Positions 27,413 to 37,800 of a stretch of DNA of 64,000 bases are shown here, one piece after another. Source of the DNA: Piscicola geometra. Lineage: Eukaryota; Annelida; Clitellata; Hirudinida; Piscicolidae. Positions within the stretch are counted from its first letter, which is position 1, and each line of letters opens with the position of its first letter. The stretch is taken from the NCBI GenBank assembly GCA_943735955.1, contig OX030958.1:6627126-6691125 (forward strand), in the 5' to 3' direction. The notes beneath the pieces are model-generated. The model ran no database searches, was not told the DNA's origin, and worked only from the letters and a program-made list of their open reading frames with translations. Position numbers and translations under genes: made by a program.

Positions 27413-27830
27413 TCAATTAGGGACTTTGCCTTCTTTCTCGAAGTTCATCGAGAGAAGAGCGGATTTGGTTTGCAGAAAAAGGACAAAGAGCGAATATTTC
27501 ACGTAATAGAAAGTAGGTGTCAGTTCCAAGACGATGGGAAAAAGAGAGTTCAAACCCTTGCGCGCTTCTCCACAAGGTCTGGCAAAAATGGAAAGCACAA
27601 CCTTCATAGTGGACACCAGGAAAGACCTGTCGCAAAGCCACCCAGAGTCCAGCCTCAAAGTCAAGAACCAAAGTATTCACTCTCGTTCTGTTCAACAAAC
27701 ATCTCACATTTTAAAACAATGATTCAAAGAAGAAAAAAGTGTTTCTTACCGTCATTAGTCATGTGATTTGTGCCTTCATCAAAACGAAGTACAACGGAAG
27801 CTGCCTCACGTTGTCTCCGAACCTAAATAG
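27413..27830 (-). pseudogene. MULE-type transposase relic
   Basis: The minus-strand frame at 27417-27707 reads LVLDFEAGLWVALRQVFPG followed by HYEGCAFHFCQTLWR. That is the DDE-domain segment of Mutator-like (MULE) transposases: an acidic catalytic residue in DFE, then the GC.FHF box. Upstream, around 27780-27830, a short in-frame coding stretch (QREAASVVLRFDEGTNH) ends in a donor-like GGTAAG, and stops interrupt the region. No intact frame, inverted ends or target duplication were found. Confidence 0.7.
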
Positions 27831-29104
27831 GTGTACATGGTGCATTTTACCAACATTTTTAATCAATAAAATTTATTTAAATAAAAAAAATCTTGTTTAG
27901 TTCAAGTTGTGCCACCCTAGCCTCATACTTGATGAAGGCGTGGATGGAGAACAGCTGGGAGATTGCTTTCTCACCAGCTTGAAGGCACCAGGTTTTGGCC
28001 TTTGCCAGTAAATTCAACTGCATAGTTGTCGCAAAGATGGCATGACTTTTCGTTCGTTCACATCGAAATATAGCTCAGTTCAGTGTGCTGGGAAATACAA
28101 CTCATCGATCTGTTATAGTCAAATGATTAATTATTAATAAAGCTTTAGTGGGTTTTAAGCAATCAAATGATTTATGAAGTAAAAAATAGCTAACAGGGTC
28201 CCCGTTTGCTTCTGCGGCCTTATATTTTTTTCCGTTTTCACTGTTTGGCACAAGTTTCTTTTGCTTGTTATTGCCGCAGAAGACTGGTTGGTGCTTGGAA
28301 TTAGTTGAAGTACACGATCTACAATTATTTTATAAACCGTTTTTTATAGTTTCTAACTTTATCTGTCTTTTAAAACAAAGCTCATAAGAAGAATTATTTG
28401 AAAGCTGGAATCATAACATTAAAATATTTAAACATTTTCAAAAACATAGCTGATCTTTGATTACCTGTTTGGTCTAACGGATTTTAACATTAGTGAACGC
28501 CTTAAAACACTGCACTTTCACAGAATTCTCAGATTTACAAGCATTCTTTTTTTAAAGGTGCCACCCCTACTGGACACAAGTCACCTTTTTGTCTTTCACT
28601 TTGCTAGAGCCTGTAAATTATAATTAATAAATATTAATTATAGAATGCCTAAATATTTATCATTATGAAATTATACTCACGACTTTTGCTCTCCTTGTAC
28701 CTATGCTACAATTTCTTTTCTGCAGTCTCATTGACTTTAACGGAAAGTGACGTTTTTCAAATTTGAATTATAACTGAAAGAGCAGAAGATTGTGAAAACA
28801 TATTAATGTTAAAAGAATTTTTACAAATTCTAACTTTTTCTGAAGTTAAATAATTCTGTTTGTTTGGAACGAGTTTGCTACTATGAGTCGACATTTTAAT
28901 AACATAATTAGAAATAAATATGCCAATTCAAGATTGACAACTCGAAATGCTAATCACATGTGTGAATGCTTCGGTGGCATTCTGTTATTTTTGAAGCTGT
29001 TTAGCTGTTTCAACCCGAAGTAGAAATACTAACCCTTACCATACTTTTAAAAAAAGCAGTCGATTTAATTTGATATTATTTATATGTTATGTTAGGAGGT
29101 AAAC
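27831..29104. other. spacer, possibly decayed transposon sequence
   Basis: Broken coding-like stretches on the minus strand to about 28080 may belong to the MULE relic. Beyond that nothing is recognisable. Confidence 0.3.
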
Positions 29105-29999
29105 GGATAAAAAGTCTTCAGGATAAAAAGTCTTCGGATAAAAAGTATTTGGATAAAAAGTATTTGGATAAAAAGTATTTGGATAAAAAGTATTTGGATA
29201 AAAAGTATTTGGATAAAAAGTATTTGGATAAAAAGTATTTGGATAAAAAGTATTTGGATAAAAAGTATTTGGATAAAAAGTATTTGGATAAAAAGTATTT
29301 GGATAAAAAGTATTTGGATAAAAAGTATTTGGATAAAAAGTCTTCAGGATAAAAAGTCTTCAGAACAAAAAGTCTTCAGGATAAAAAGTCTTCAAGAAGA
29401 GATTTTCATTGAAAAATTTTTTTTATATAATTTTATTAATTTTAATTAATATAAAATAATTTTTCAGGCTACATAGGTTACGTCTCGTTAAAAAAATAAT
29501 AAGATCGAGAACCAGCAGAAAACTTAATGATTAAATTGAGGAATCATCAACAACCAAGTCAAATTTATTCAAATGCAATTTCCAGATTGAAAGAAAAAAA
29601 TAGAGCAAACATTAGATTAAAGTATGAAACTTCGTTCTTCAAGTTTTGAGTTTTAAAGATGATTTCCTTGAAGACTTTTAATAACCACGATTGAGAACCA
29701 GCAAACAATTTTATGGTTAAAGTGACGAAACAACAACAGCCAAGTCAAATTTATTCAAATGCTATTTCGAGATTGGAAGAAAAAATATAGCAAACATTAA
29801 ATAAAAATATTAAATTTTATTCTTCAAATTTTAAGGATCACGTATTAATCACGTATTTTTTTTTAAAAATTAATTTTTTGAAGATTTTTTCTTGAAGATT
29901 TTTTCTTGAAGACTTTTTATCCTGAAGACTTTTTATCCGAAGACTTTTTACCCGAAGACTTTTTATCCGAAGATTTTTTATTCTGAAGACTTTTTATCC
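29105..29999. mobile_element. foldback-type element with tandem-repeat inverted ends
   Basis: The left end is about 290 bp of GATAAAAAGTCTTCAG / GATAAAAAGTATTTG 15-bp units. The right end (29890-29999) holds the inverse, CTGAAGACTTTTTATCC units. Between them lie two direct copies of about 140 bp (29505-29645, 29692-29826) sharing CAAGTCAAATTTATTCAAAT. Long inverted ends made of short tandem repeats are the hallmark of foldback (FB) elements. No transposase is present. Confidence 0.65.
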
Positions 30000-30129
30000 T
30001 AGAACCATCTTAGGAATGCATTGGATTTTATATTTTTTGGAATTTTAAATAACAAAATTTAAGTTATTAATTAGATTTTTTTTGAAAACAACTGACTTTA
30101 ATTTGCAATTTTGAGAAATAACCACCTCA

Positions 30130-30255
30130 AACAGCTTGAGTTGGTGCCAGACCAGCTTTGAAACAAGTCCAAAAATGCATTGAAACTGCAGATCATGTTA
30201 TGTACAACTGCTTAGATCATCCTGAGAAGGTGAAACTCTTGAGATTAAATTGAAC
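30130..30255 (+). pseudogene. short coding-like relic, unassigned
   Basis: A frame reading KQVQKCIETADHVMYNCLDH resembles the Cys/His tail of LINE polyproteins. It is cut by the MITE at 30256. Very weak. Confidence 0.2.
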
Positions 30256-30603
30256 CAGGGGCGGCGATCTGCTGCAAATCTTGGGGGAGTCCTAACCAGC
30301 ATGGACGATCCTGGGTTCCGGATTTTTCCCTCCACTTAAAAAACCTCTTTAAACCTCTGTTTTGATACAAAAATTCAATTAAGCAAAGAATAGTTTGGTT
30401 TTAGACAGCTATCATTATAACAACATCTACTCACAATGTATTGCTAGATAAACAATCTGTTTTATGCCATTTGTGACGATTATTCTCGTATCAAACAATA
30501 AATAGTTAGAAATTTATAGAAAAAAGTGGTGGGGTTCACATTGAAACGGACCCCCTTACTACCAAAAAGGGGGGGGGTCTTGACCCCAGGATCGCCGCCC
30601 ATG
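30256..30603. mobile_element. MITE derived from the GGGCGGCGATC hAT family
   Basis: 348 bp with ends CAGGGGCGGCGATC / GATCGCCGCCCATG, G/C-run subterminal sequence, and internal sequence matching the ends of the 2.7-kb element at 35673. No clear target duplication remains. Confidence 0.7.
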
Positions 30604-31340
30604 GTGTCAAAAACTTTGCAAATCAATTGATTGTATTCCAAGGCAATTAGTAACTTTTAAATAGTTTCAGTTGTATCTTTGAAGTTAGTTGTCTGAAAAC
30701 TGACTGGTAATCGTGAAAATCATTTAAATTAAATCTTTAACCATTGCATAAAACTTTCTTAAAACACGATTTGCCTTGTTTTTCAAAAGTATTACTTCAA
30801 ACAGACCTTTCGTAATTGAAATTAAGTAGATGAGAAAGATGCTAGAGTTGCAAGTCACACAAAATCAAGAAATTTTTTGATGCACATTAAACTGGCTCAT
30901 GATCAAGCATCAGCCGAACGAGACGATGGTTTAGCAAATGAACTTCCAGAATTGCTAAAAGAACGACAAAAATGTTTTGATGGATAACAACCGCGCAACA
31001 AGGTTGGTAAATGATTAAAAAGATTTAAACTTTATTGGTCAACAGTGCAGGAAGGTTTTGCTAAGTTTAATTAGGTTTATATAACAAATAACAAACTGAA
31101 TCAAATGTCATTTTATGAAATATTTCAAAAAGATAGGTTTACAATAAATATTTAAAAAAAAACCCTAATTAACACAACCAAATGGAATATGTACTTTGAT
31201 TATAATCTTTTAATTTTGTCAAATCATTCACACAACCCTCCAAGAAACCGCACCAAGCCCCTACTACCACAATAATTATCATAAGGTCCCACCACAACAA
31301 CCCTCATAACGACAAGCACGACAATCATCCACCCCCATCT
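30604..31340. other. spacer 3-prime of SNAP29
   Basis: Contains a short plus-strand coding-like relic near 30880-30990 (AHDQASAERDDGLANELPEL) of unknown origin, and the SNAP29 3-prime UTR. Confidence 0.3.
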
Positions 31341-33167
31341 TTATTTCCCTAAAATCCTCTTCATCTGCATGTTCTGGTTCCTCACTTTGGTGTCTGAGCG
31401 GTCTACCTTGTCTGGAAAAATAAAATGTAAAAATCATAAAACTTAAATTAAATGATACACAGAACCTAGTGTAAAAAATCAATACATTTCTATGAAAAAT
31501 GTTTATAAACACAGAGCCCTGATGAAAAAGGCATATATAAACCTACTGAAAACATGGCAAAACTATTTTAATTAAATATTTTAATAAACTATCTTAATTA
31601 AATAATCACCTGTGATTCTGTCAAGTTGGGAGTTTTGAGTTTCGATTTCGTTCTTCATTCCTGCAGCCAACATCTTCAGGTTTTCCAAGCCATTCGACAT
31701 TTGACCTGGGACAGTAATTTGAGAGCTAAAATAATTTGAACTTTTAAAAACTGAAAAAAATAGGTAAATAAAGATTATTTTTATATATTTAAAACTCATA
31801 TAATACAGATTTGAAATGTAAAAAATTTAAATTTAATCATATAAACTTACCTAAATTTGTTTCCATTCCTTTGTCGTATTCATTCCAGAATTCAGAGCGA
31901 TTGGTTGGTCTTTGTGTGGTGGTCGTGGTGGAAGTTTGAAGTGCTCTATTTGCTGGTGACGTCCCTTTTATGGCCTGTGATGACCTTAGAGGAAGACATT
32001 TTGTTTATTAAACATCCTACTTAATACATAAATTCTTAATTAAAGTAATTAATGACCTAGGAATAATTAAAAACTTTAATTAATGAAGGACATTTGAAAA
32101 TTATTTTATTTTAAATCTGGAAATTATTTTTTGTGTGTGTGTTATTCTAACATGGTATGATCGAGTATTTACCCAGTTGTGAAGCCTGCATCTGGATCAT
32201 AGTCTTTGAAATCCTTTATGTCATCATCAAAAAATCCTGATGTAAAAATATTTTGTAATATCAAACATAAAAATGATATTTAGAAATAAGACATTTTTTA
32301 CAATTAATTTAAAGTTTATAAATGATCAAAACAGCACCTATTGCATCAACTTTCTTGTTAATGATAGGGTGTGAGTCTCGGGCATCTCGAGATCCAGCCA
32401 ATGCTTCATCCAAAGTTTTATTGGTCCTGAAAAAATCATTTTTTTAATATTAAAATATCATAATTCTTGAAAAACCTATACTTTTATAAGTTCTACTCTT
32501 ATTATGTATGCATGCATACCTGACTCTGGTTTCTACAGGAGTTGGTGTAGTCTTATCACTGCCACTCCACCAGTTTTTAATGCCTCCAAAAACACTCTAA
32601 AATTATGATTTTGGAGTTAATTTTGTTAATTAATTTTATACTTAAAAGAAAACATTATTGAGACCTTGTCTGACAAAAGGTTACTTTAAATTTTAAACTC
32701 TAAAACTAAAGACTTTAATGCTGTTGAGGTGTCGTTGTGACTGTTTGGTGTCTTGAAGTATTTTGTCAACATTCGCTTCCGCTCTGTTCAGCTTTTCTCC
32801 CTGCTCTACTAATTCCTAAAAAATATTAATATATATTTTCAATGATCAAGATTTTTATATTTAGAAAGATTCAAGCATCCTTTTATTTTATGTTGGCAAT
32901 ATCAATCTGCCCCTCCCACCACTCAATCACCCGTAATCTTCTCAATCTCTCGCATCCTTCTCATCTCCTCTTCCAACAGACCTCAGCGGCAGCCGATCCA
33001 ACGGTTTGAGCTTCGTGAAGGCTGGACAGGCATCTTGTGGTGCTCTGTAGCTGACGATCCATCGACATCTTGATCTGCGTCTGTAGGTCGCCAGACTGGA
33101 TCGGAGTTTTTCTTGGAGCATTGTAACTACAAGAAGTACCGTTTGAATCATTCTCGAATGGATTCAT
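31341..33167 (-). CDS. SNAP29: SNAP29, Qbc-SNARE
   Basis: A membrane-fusion SNARE that supplies two helices to SNARE bundles, including autophagosome-lysosome fusion in other animals. Eight exons: 32982-33167, 32714-32815, 32520-32596, 32338-32426, 32173-32236, 31851-31984, 31610-31705, 31341-31411; 272 aa, all phases agree. The N-terminal NPF motif (MNPFEND) is the EHD-binding site typical of SNAP29. The Qb helix covers roughly residues 34-95, and the linker has the conserved SVFGGIKNWW segment. The Qc helix runs from GLENLKMLAAGMKNEIETQN through LDRIT and DKVDRSDTKVRNQN to the end. There is no palmitoylated Cys cluster, which separates it from SNAP25. The exon 7 acceptor chosen (CCCAG|GTCAAATG) is the only one that keeps phase. 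It is divergent from the membrane gene starting at 33494, 326 bp away. Confidence 0.93.
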
Positions 33168-33493
33168 GATGTTTTGGTATTTTAATGTCTAAATTTTGTC
33201 AGTTTCAATCGGGTGTTACTAATCTTTTGAAAGCGCTTGACTAAGTGGATCAGAACCAAAAGTATTTGAAAAAAGTTGAAAAATATATATTTAAATTGAT
33301 ATTTTAGTTTTTAGATTATAAAATTTAAATAACTAATTTTCATTTTTTCAAACTAATTAATTAAATAATTATATATTTAATTATGACGCAAAATGCAGTT
33401 TTAGACACTTTTTAAATATAAAAACACAAACTGTTGCTTTATAAATAATTTAAATCTTCTAGATTCATCAAACAAATTCGGTTTTGATTCTAA

Positions 33494-34574
33494 ATGGCTC
33501 AAAACCATACTATCTTCAAAATAGATTTAAAAGAAGTAGGTTGGTTGAAAGTTTGAAGTAATATCTCTAATCCTCGTTTATTTTTTAAACTTTTCTTTAC
33601 CCCACAGAATATAGCCAAACTATTGTATGGCTGATACTGGCACTTGTAATATTGGAAATCATTGCGTCTATCTTTGTTTATTTCTACTATTCTTTCAGTA
33701 AGATGGGATTGACATTGATAATGTTGCTATTTAAAAAATTTTTTTTAAATATTATCTTCGCCAGATCAAAAGAAAAGCAACACGATAAAGATAATAGGTT
33801 CATTTCTTTATGAAAAGATTGTGGAAGCTACTATCCAAGGTTGCTAAATTAAAGTTTACATTTTTATATCTATTTTTTTTCTATCAACTTCATATATTTT
33901 TTTAATGATTTATTCTTATCATCCTTTATCACACATTTTCTTAAATCTTGTCTAAAACAAAAAAATATTCTCTTTTTTAAACACACGTCTTTTCCAGGAA
34001 ATTCCATCAAAGACGCTTTAAACAATAGAGAAGCGAAAAAAAAGATTCAAAAACTATACCAAGATACGGGCATTCAAACTGAGAACTGTATTTAAATACT
34101 TATTAAAAAATATCTGCAAACCCCTAAATAATTTTTCATAAAATATTTTCGAGATCGCAATTGATTTTGTTGAACCAAATGTACGATGGATACTGGATTT
34201 TTCTTCTAACTTAAGACTGGGTACAATACAAAATATATTTTCCGAACGACCAGGGACCCTCCCGTCAGTTGCCTCTGTCTCTTCCACAAGCCTCGATTCG
34301 GATTCAAGTGAGAGAAAATAATTATCAAATTCATGAATTAGTTTATAATATTGTTATTAATAACTATGATTTTCGTATTTGATAAAAAATATCAATAAAT
34401 ATAACTTAGTCTAAGAAACAGTAATAAAATATATTTTAAAAAACGAATTTTTAATATGAAAATTACTTTAAAGGCGTATTAACGAAGAGCACAGCAGCAT
34501 CGGAAGTCTATGGAAGAGACTCTCCATCTATGACGGCCACATCGACCACCACTTCCACTCTAACGAACGACTGA
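33494..34574 (+). CDS. micro-exon single-pass membrane protein, paralog 1
   Basis: No known family recognised. Six exons: 33494-33539, 33608-33697, 33765-33839, 33998-34087, 34254-34307, 34474-34574; 151 aa. Every intron is phase 1, so all internal exons (90, 75, 90, 54 nt) are symmetric. Layout: a 15-residue N-terminus; one membrane helix (about residues 20-44, containing WLILALVILEIIASIFVYFY); a Lys-rich segment with TIKIIGSFLYEKI; then GNSIKDALNN and a basic helix REAKKKIQKL; a Ser-rich exon; and a Ser/Thr tail ending TSTTTSTLTND. Lysines just after the helix suggest the C-terminus is cytoplasmic. The model is strongly supported because the next gene downstream repeats it exon by exon. TM3 of tetraspanins was considered as a relative but the rest does not fit. 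Confidence 0.75.
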
Positions 34575-34881
34575 AACGTTCAAAAATCCATCGTTATCAT
34601 CACCCTATCCTTCATCTTTATTTTTTCCATTATTTCCATATCGTCTGAACTCCTAATTTAATTTTTAAGTTTTCACTTACTTTACTTACCGTAAATTACT
34701 GAAAAGTAGTTGCTAACTTGTTTGAAATCATTATTTGCAGATGCATTTGGCAATTTAAGATTTAAAAAATATACTTTTTTATTGCTTCAAGTTATCTCTA
34801 CGTCATTATTTCAAAAGTATGTTTACATGTATTTGATAAAGCTTGTGAAATTTTCATAAATTATCTAAGACATAGGTCGAG
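34575..34881. other. spacer between the two membrane-protein paralogs
   Basis: AT-rich; must hold the 3-prime end of the first gene and promoter of the second. No clear AATAAA or TATA motif picked. Confidence 0.35.
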
Positions 34882-37800
34882 ATGAAGACAATTGGTGAGT
34901 AGATGAATAATTAACTGGAGCATTAGAAATAATAAATGTTGAAAATTCCAGAAATTATCCTCAAATCATATCTTTAATTATTAAAGTTTAATATAACTTA
35001 TTTTCTTATACTTTATAATCTATTTAAACTTTAGATCCTGACACTACGTTCATTTGGATCGTCTTTATTCTGTTGGGAATCGAAGTGGTAGTGTGTTCCC
35101 TAGCCTTTTTCCTAACCTTTGATAGTTAGTTTCACGGCCATTTAATAACTTTTTTTACTTTTTGGAATTCTATTCAATTCAATCAACTAAGAGTGACAAT
35201 AAATGTATACTTCTTGATCAGATATTGAATCAAAGCTTAATAAAAATATTTTTTTTTAAAGTTTCAAATTTTATTTTCCCCAGCTCTTAGAAAAAACCAC
35301 ACTATAAAGATCATCGGCAAAGACCTCTATATCAAGCTCAATGAAGCAATTCAAAACGGCCTCAAAGGTAATTTAACTGTACTTATATAAAAGATAAAAA
35401 TATTTTATATTTAATATGTTTAAACGCCTCTCTTCATCTTTAGTCAAAAAGTCTACAAAATTGTGCTTTTTTCGCTGCACTATTCGCCATTCATTTATGT
35501 CTTCGCCAATTTTTAAAGTAAATATAAATAATTAAAATATATATGAGTTTGGGCATTCATCTAAATAGGAGAGTCGGTTGCGGATTTACTGAACAACAAG
35601 ATGGTCAGAAGCAGGATACGACGTCTTTTAACATTTGAGCAGCCCAGTCTTAGAGACCGTAATTCTTTTTAACATGGGCGGCGATCCTGGGGGGGTCCTG
35701 GGGTCAGGACCCCCCCACTTTTTTTTAGTGGGGGGGTCCACCTTAATAGGGACCCCCCCACTTTTTTCCATTTTTTAAATAATTTTTTTTATTTTGATAT
35801 GAGCATAATCGTCAACCATGGCATAAAAGTAAATGTTTATACAGTAATAAATTGTGGGTATGTGTAGTTATAGTGACAGCTGTCTAAAACAAAAACATTC
35901 TTTGCTTACTGAAATACTCCTTCACCTAGTTTTTTTTATCTCTATGGCGTAGGAAGGAATCCTGAGGGCGTCCTAGGATCCACCATTACAAGGACCCCCT
36001 CACTCTTTTAAAAATACTCATTTCTCAACTCTAATTTTGATACGAGCCTAATCGTCAACCATGGGATAAAAAAAGGCTAATACAGTAATACGTTGTGAAT
36101 ATGTATGGGCAGCGATGCTAGGGGAGTCCTGGGGTCCATCTCAGCATGGACCCCCCTCAGTTTTACAAATACAATAATTTCTCAACTCCTATCTTAATAC
36201 AAGCATAATCGTCAACCATAGCATGAAACAGAATTTATATTCAGTAATATTTTTGGGTAGGCGTAGATATAGTGATAGCTGCCTGAAGCTAAATTATTCT
36301 TTGCTTACTCAAATACTCACCCACCTACTCTTTTTTAACAAATATATTTATGGATTTAAATAAATAAATTATATTTAGAAAAATTAAATTTATTATTTTT
36401 CAATTTTCGCAGCAAACATTCAGACTGCTTTTCAGAAAATATCGGTTCACTTTTTGCAAGCAGACAGATTTAAATTTTTATAAAAAAATCATTCATATTG
36501 TGTTAATTGTTTTTCATGGGTGATATTCATAGGGGGGTTCTAAGGTCTACTTCAGTATCGACCCTATCAATTTTTTAGATGAACCAAAGTTAATGAATTT
36601 CAAAAGGCTTCGAACATTAACTAAAGTTGTGGATTAATCAAACTACAAATTTCATATCACATGATGCCAAAAAGAAATGCTGAGGCTTTTAGCTCATTCT
36701 ATCGTTTGAAAACATTCGGTTGTCTGGCTATTATCAGCAGTGAGCATCCGCTTGCATTGTTTTTCCACTGTTCTGCACACTGGGCAAATCTTGTTGCCTA
36801 GCACACAGCTGCCGTAAATTCCTTTGTGAGCAATTCACTTCAGTTTGTCCAAGAGTTAGGTGCCTTGTACAATCGTTCAGGCAAGGTCAAGAAGCAGTTT
36901 AGTGATGCTTTAGTGTCTCTTATAATTGACTTTTCTGATGAGTCACTGAATAAAATGTCTAGTATAAAACTTCATTGTCCTACAAGATGGCTGACCAGAG
37001 TATCTACAGTGTCTTCTGTGCTTGAACATTATGAAGTGGTACTTTTTAGCTTGGAATCATTTGCTTCCATTGGTACTGCTGATGAAACAGCTGTAAAGGC
37101 TTGAGGCCTTTTTTCAACAGGGCACTACTGCACTGGCCCTCAAGGTAGTTGTTTTGGTGTTTTCACTTCTGGAACAGTTAAACAAGTCGTTGCAATCAGC
37201 AAGTGCCAAGGTCAGTGGAATGGTTACAGCGACTGATTCAGTTGTGCAAAAACTGCGTCGCCTACGATCAGATGAACAGTTTAACGTCATTTTCAGAGAT
37301 GTCAACAGTATGGTTTTGGCAAATGATCTCGAGCCGATTGCTGTACTTCGGGTGCAAAAGCCGCCACAAAAGTATTGTGGGCTGGGCCCATCTTATGTAG
37401 CAACAACACCAGAGGAACATTATCGAACAGCATATTACGCTGTCATAGACATTGCAATCATGCAGCTCACAGAAAGGTTCAATCGAGATTCTCCTGGTTT
37501 GCGTTGATACATGCAGCTGGAGACAATGAAGCTAACTGGTGAAGTGAACCATGATATTTGCAAGCAGTATCGTGAGTTAAATAAAACTGGTCCTTGTTCA
37601 CAGTTAACTATGTTTAAAGACCCGAATAAACTTTAGCACAAACGCAAAAAATAATGCAAGCTATGATCACGGAAGTCAGACATCTGTTTCCTTAAGTTGA
37701 AAGATTGGTCAGGTTGATGCTTGTGTGTCCAATAACGTCATGCACTGCAGAAAGATTTTTTAGTGCTTTGCGGCGTGTTAAGACTTGGTTGCGTGCACCT

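Noticed and set aside
29089..29352. 87-codon frame of repeated DKKYL
   Set aside because: It is the reading of the 15-bp tandem repeat at the left end of the foldback-like element.
33608..33839. Tetraspanin assignment of the membrane paralogs
   Set aside because: The helix resembles tetraspanin TM3, but there is only one helix, no CCG motif and no large extracellular loop.
33998..34096. Paralog 1 ending at the TAA at 34094-34096
   Set aside because: A donor at AACT|GTATTT in the homologous position to that of paralog 2, followed by two phase-compatible exons similar to those of paralog 2, makes splicing more likely; a truncated isoform remains possible.
35430..35520. Alternative exon 4 of paralog 2 after an AG near 35444 (VKKSTKLCFFR)
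   Set aside because: Keeps phase but has no counterpart in paralog 1; the exon at 35569-35658 matches paralog 1 in sequence and exact length.
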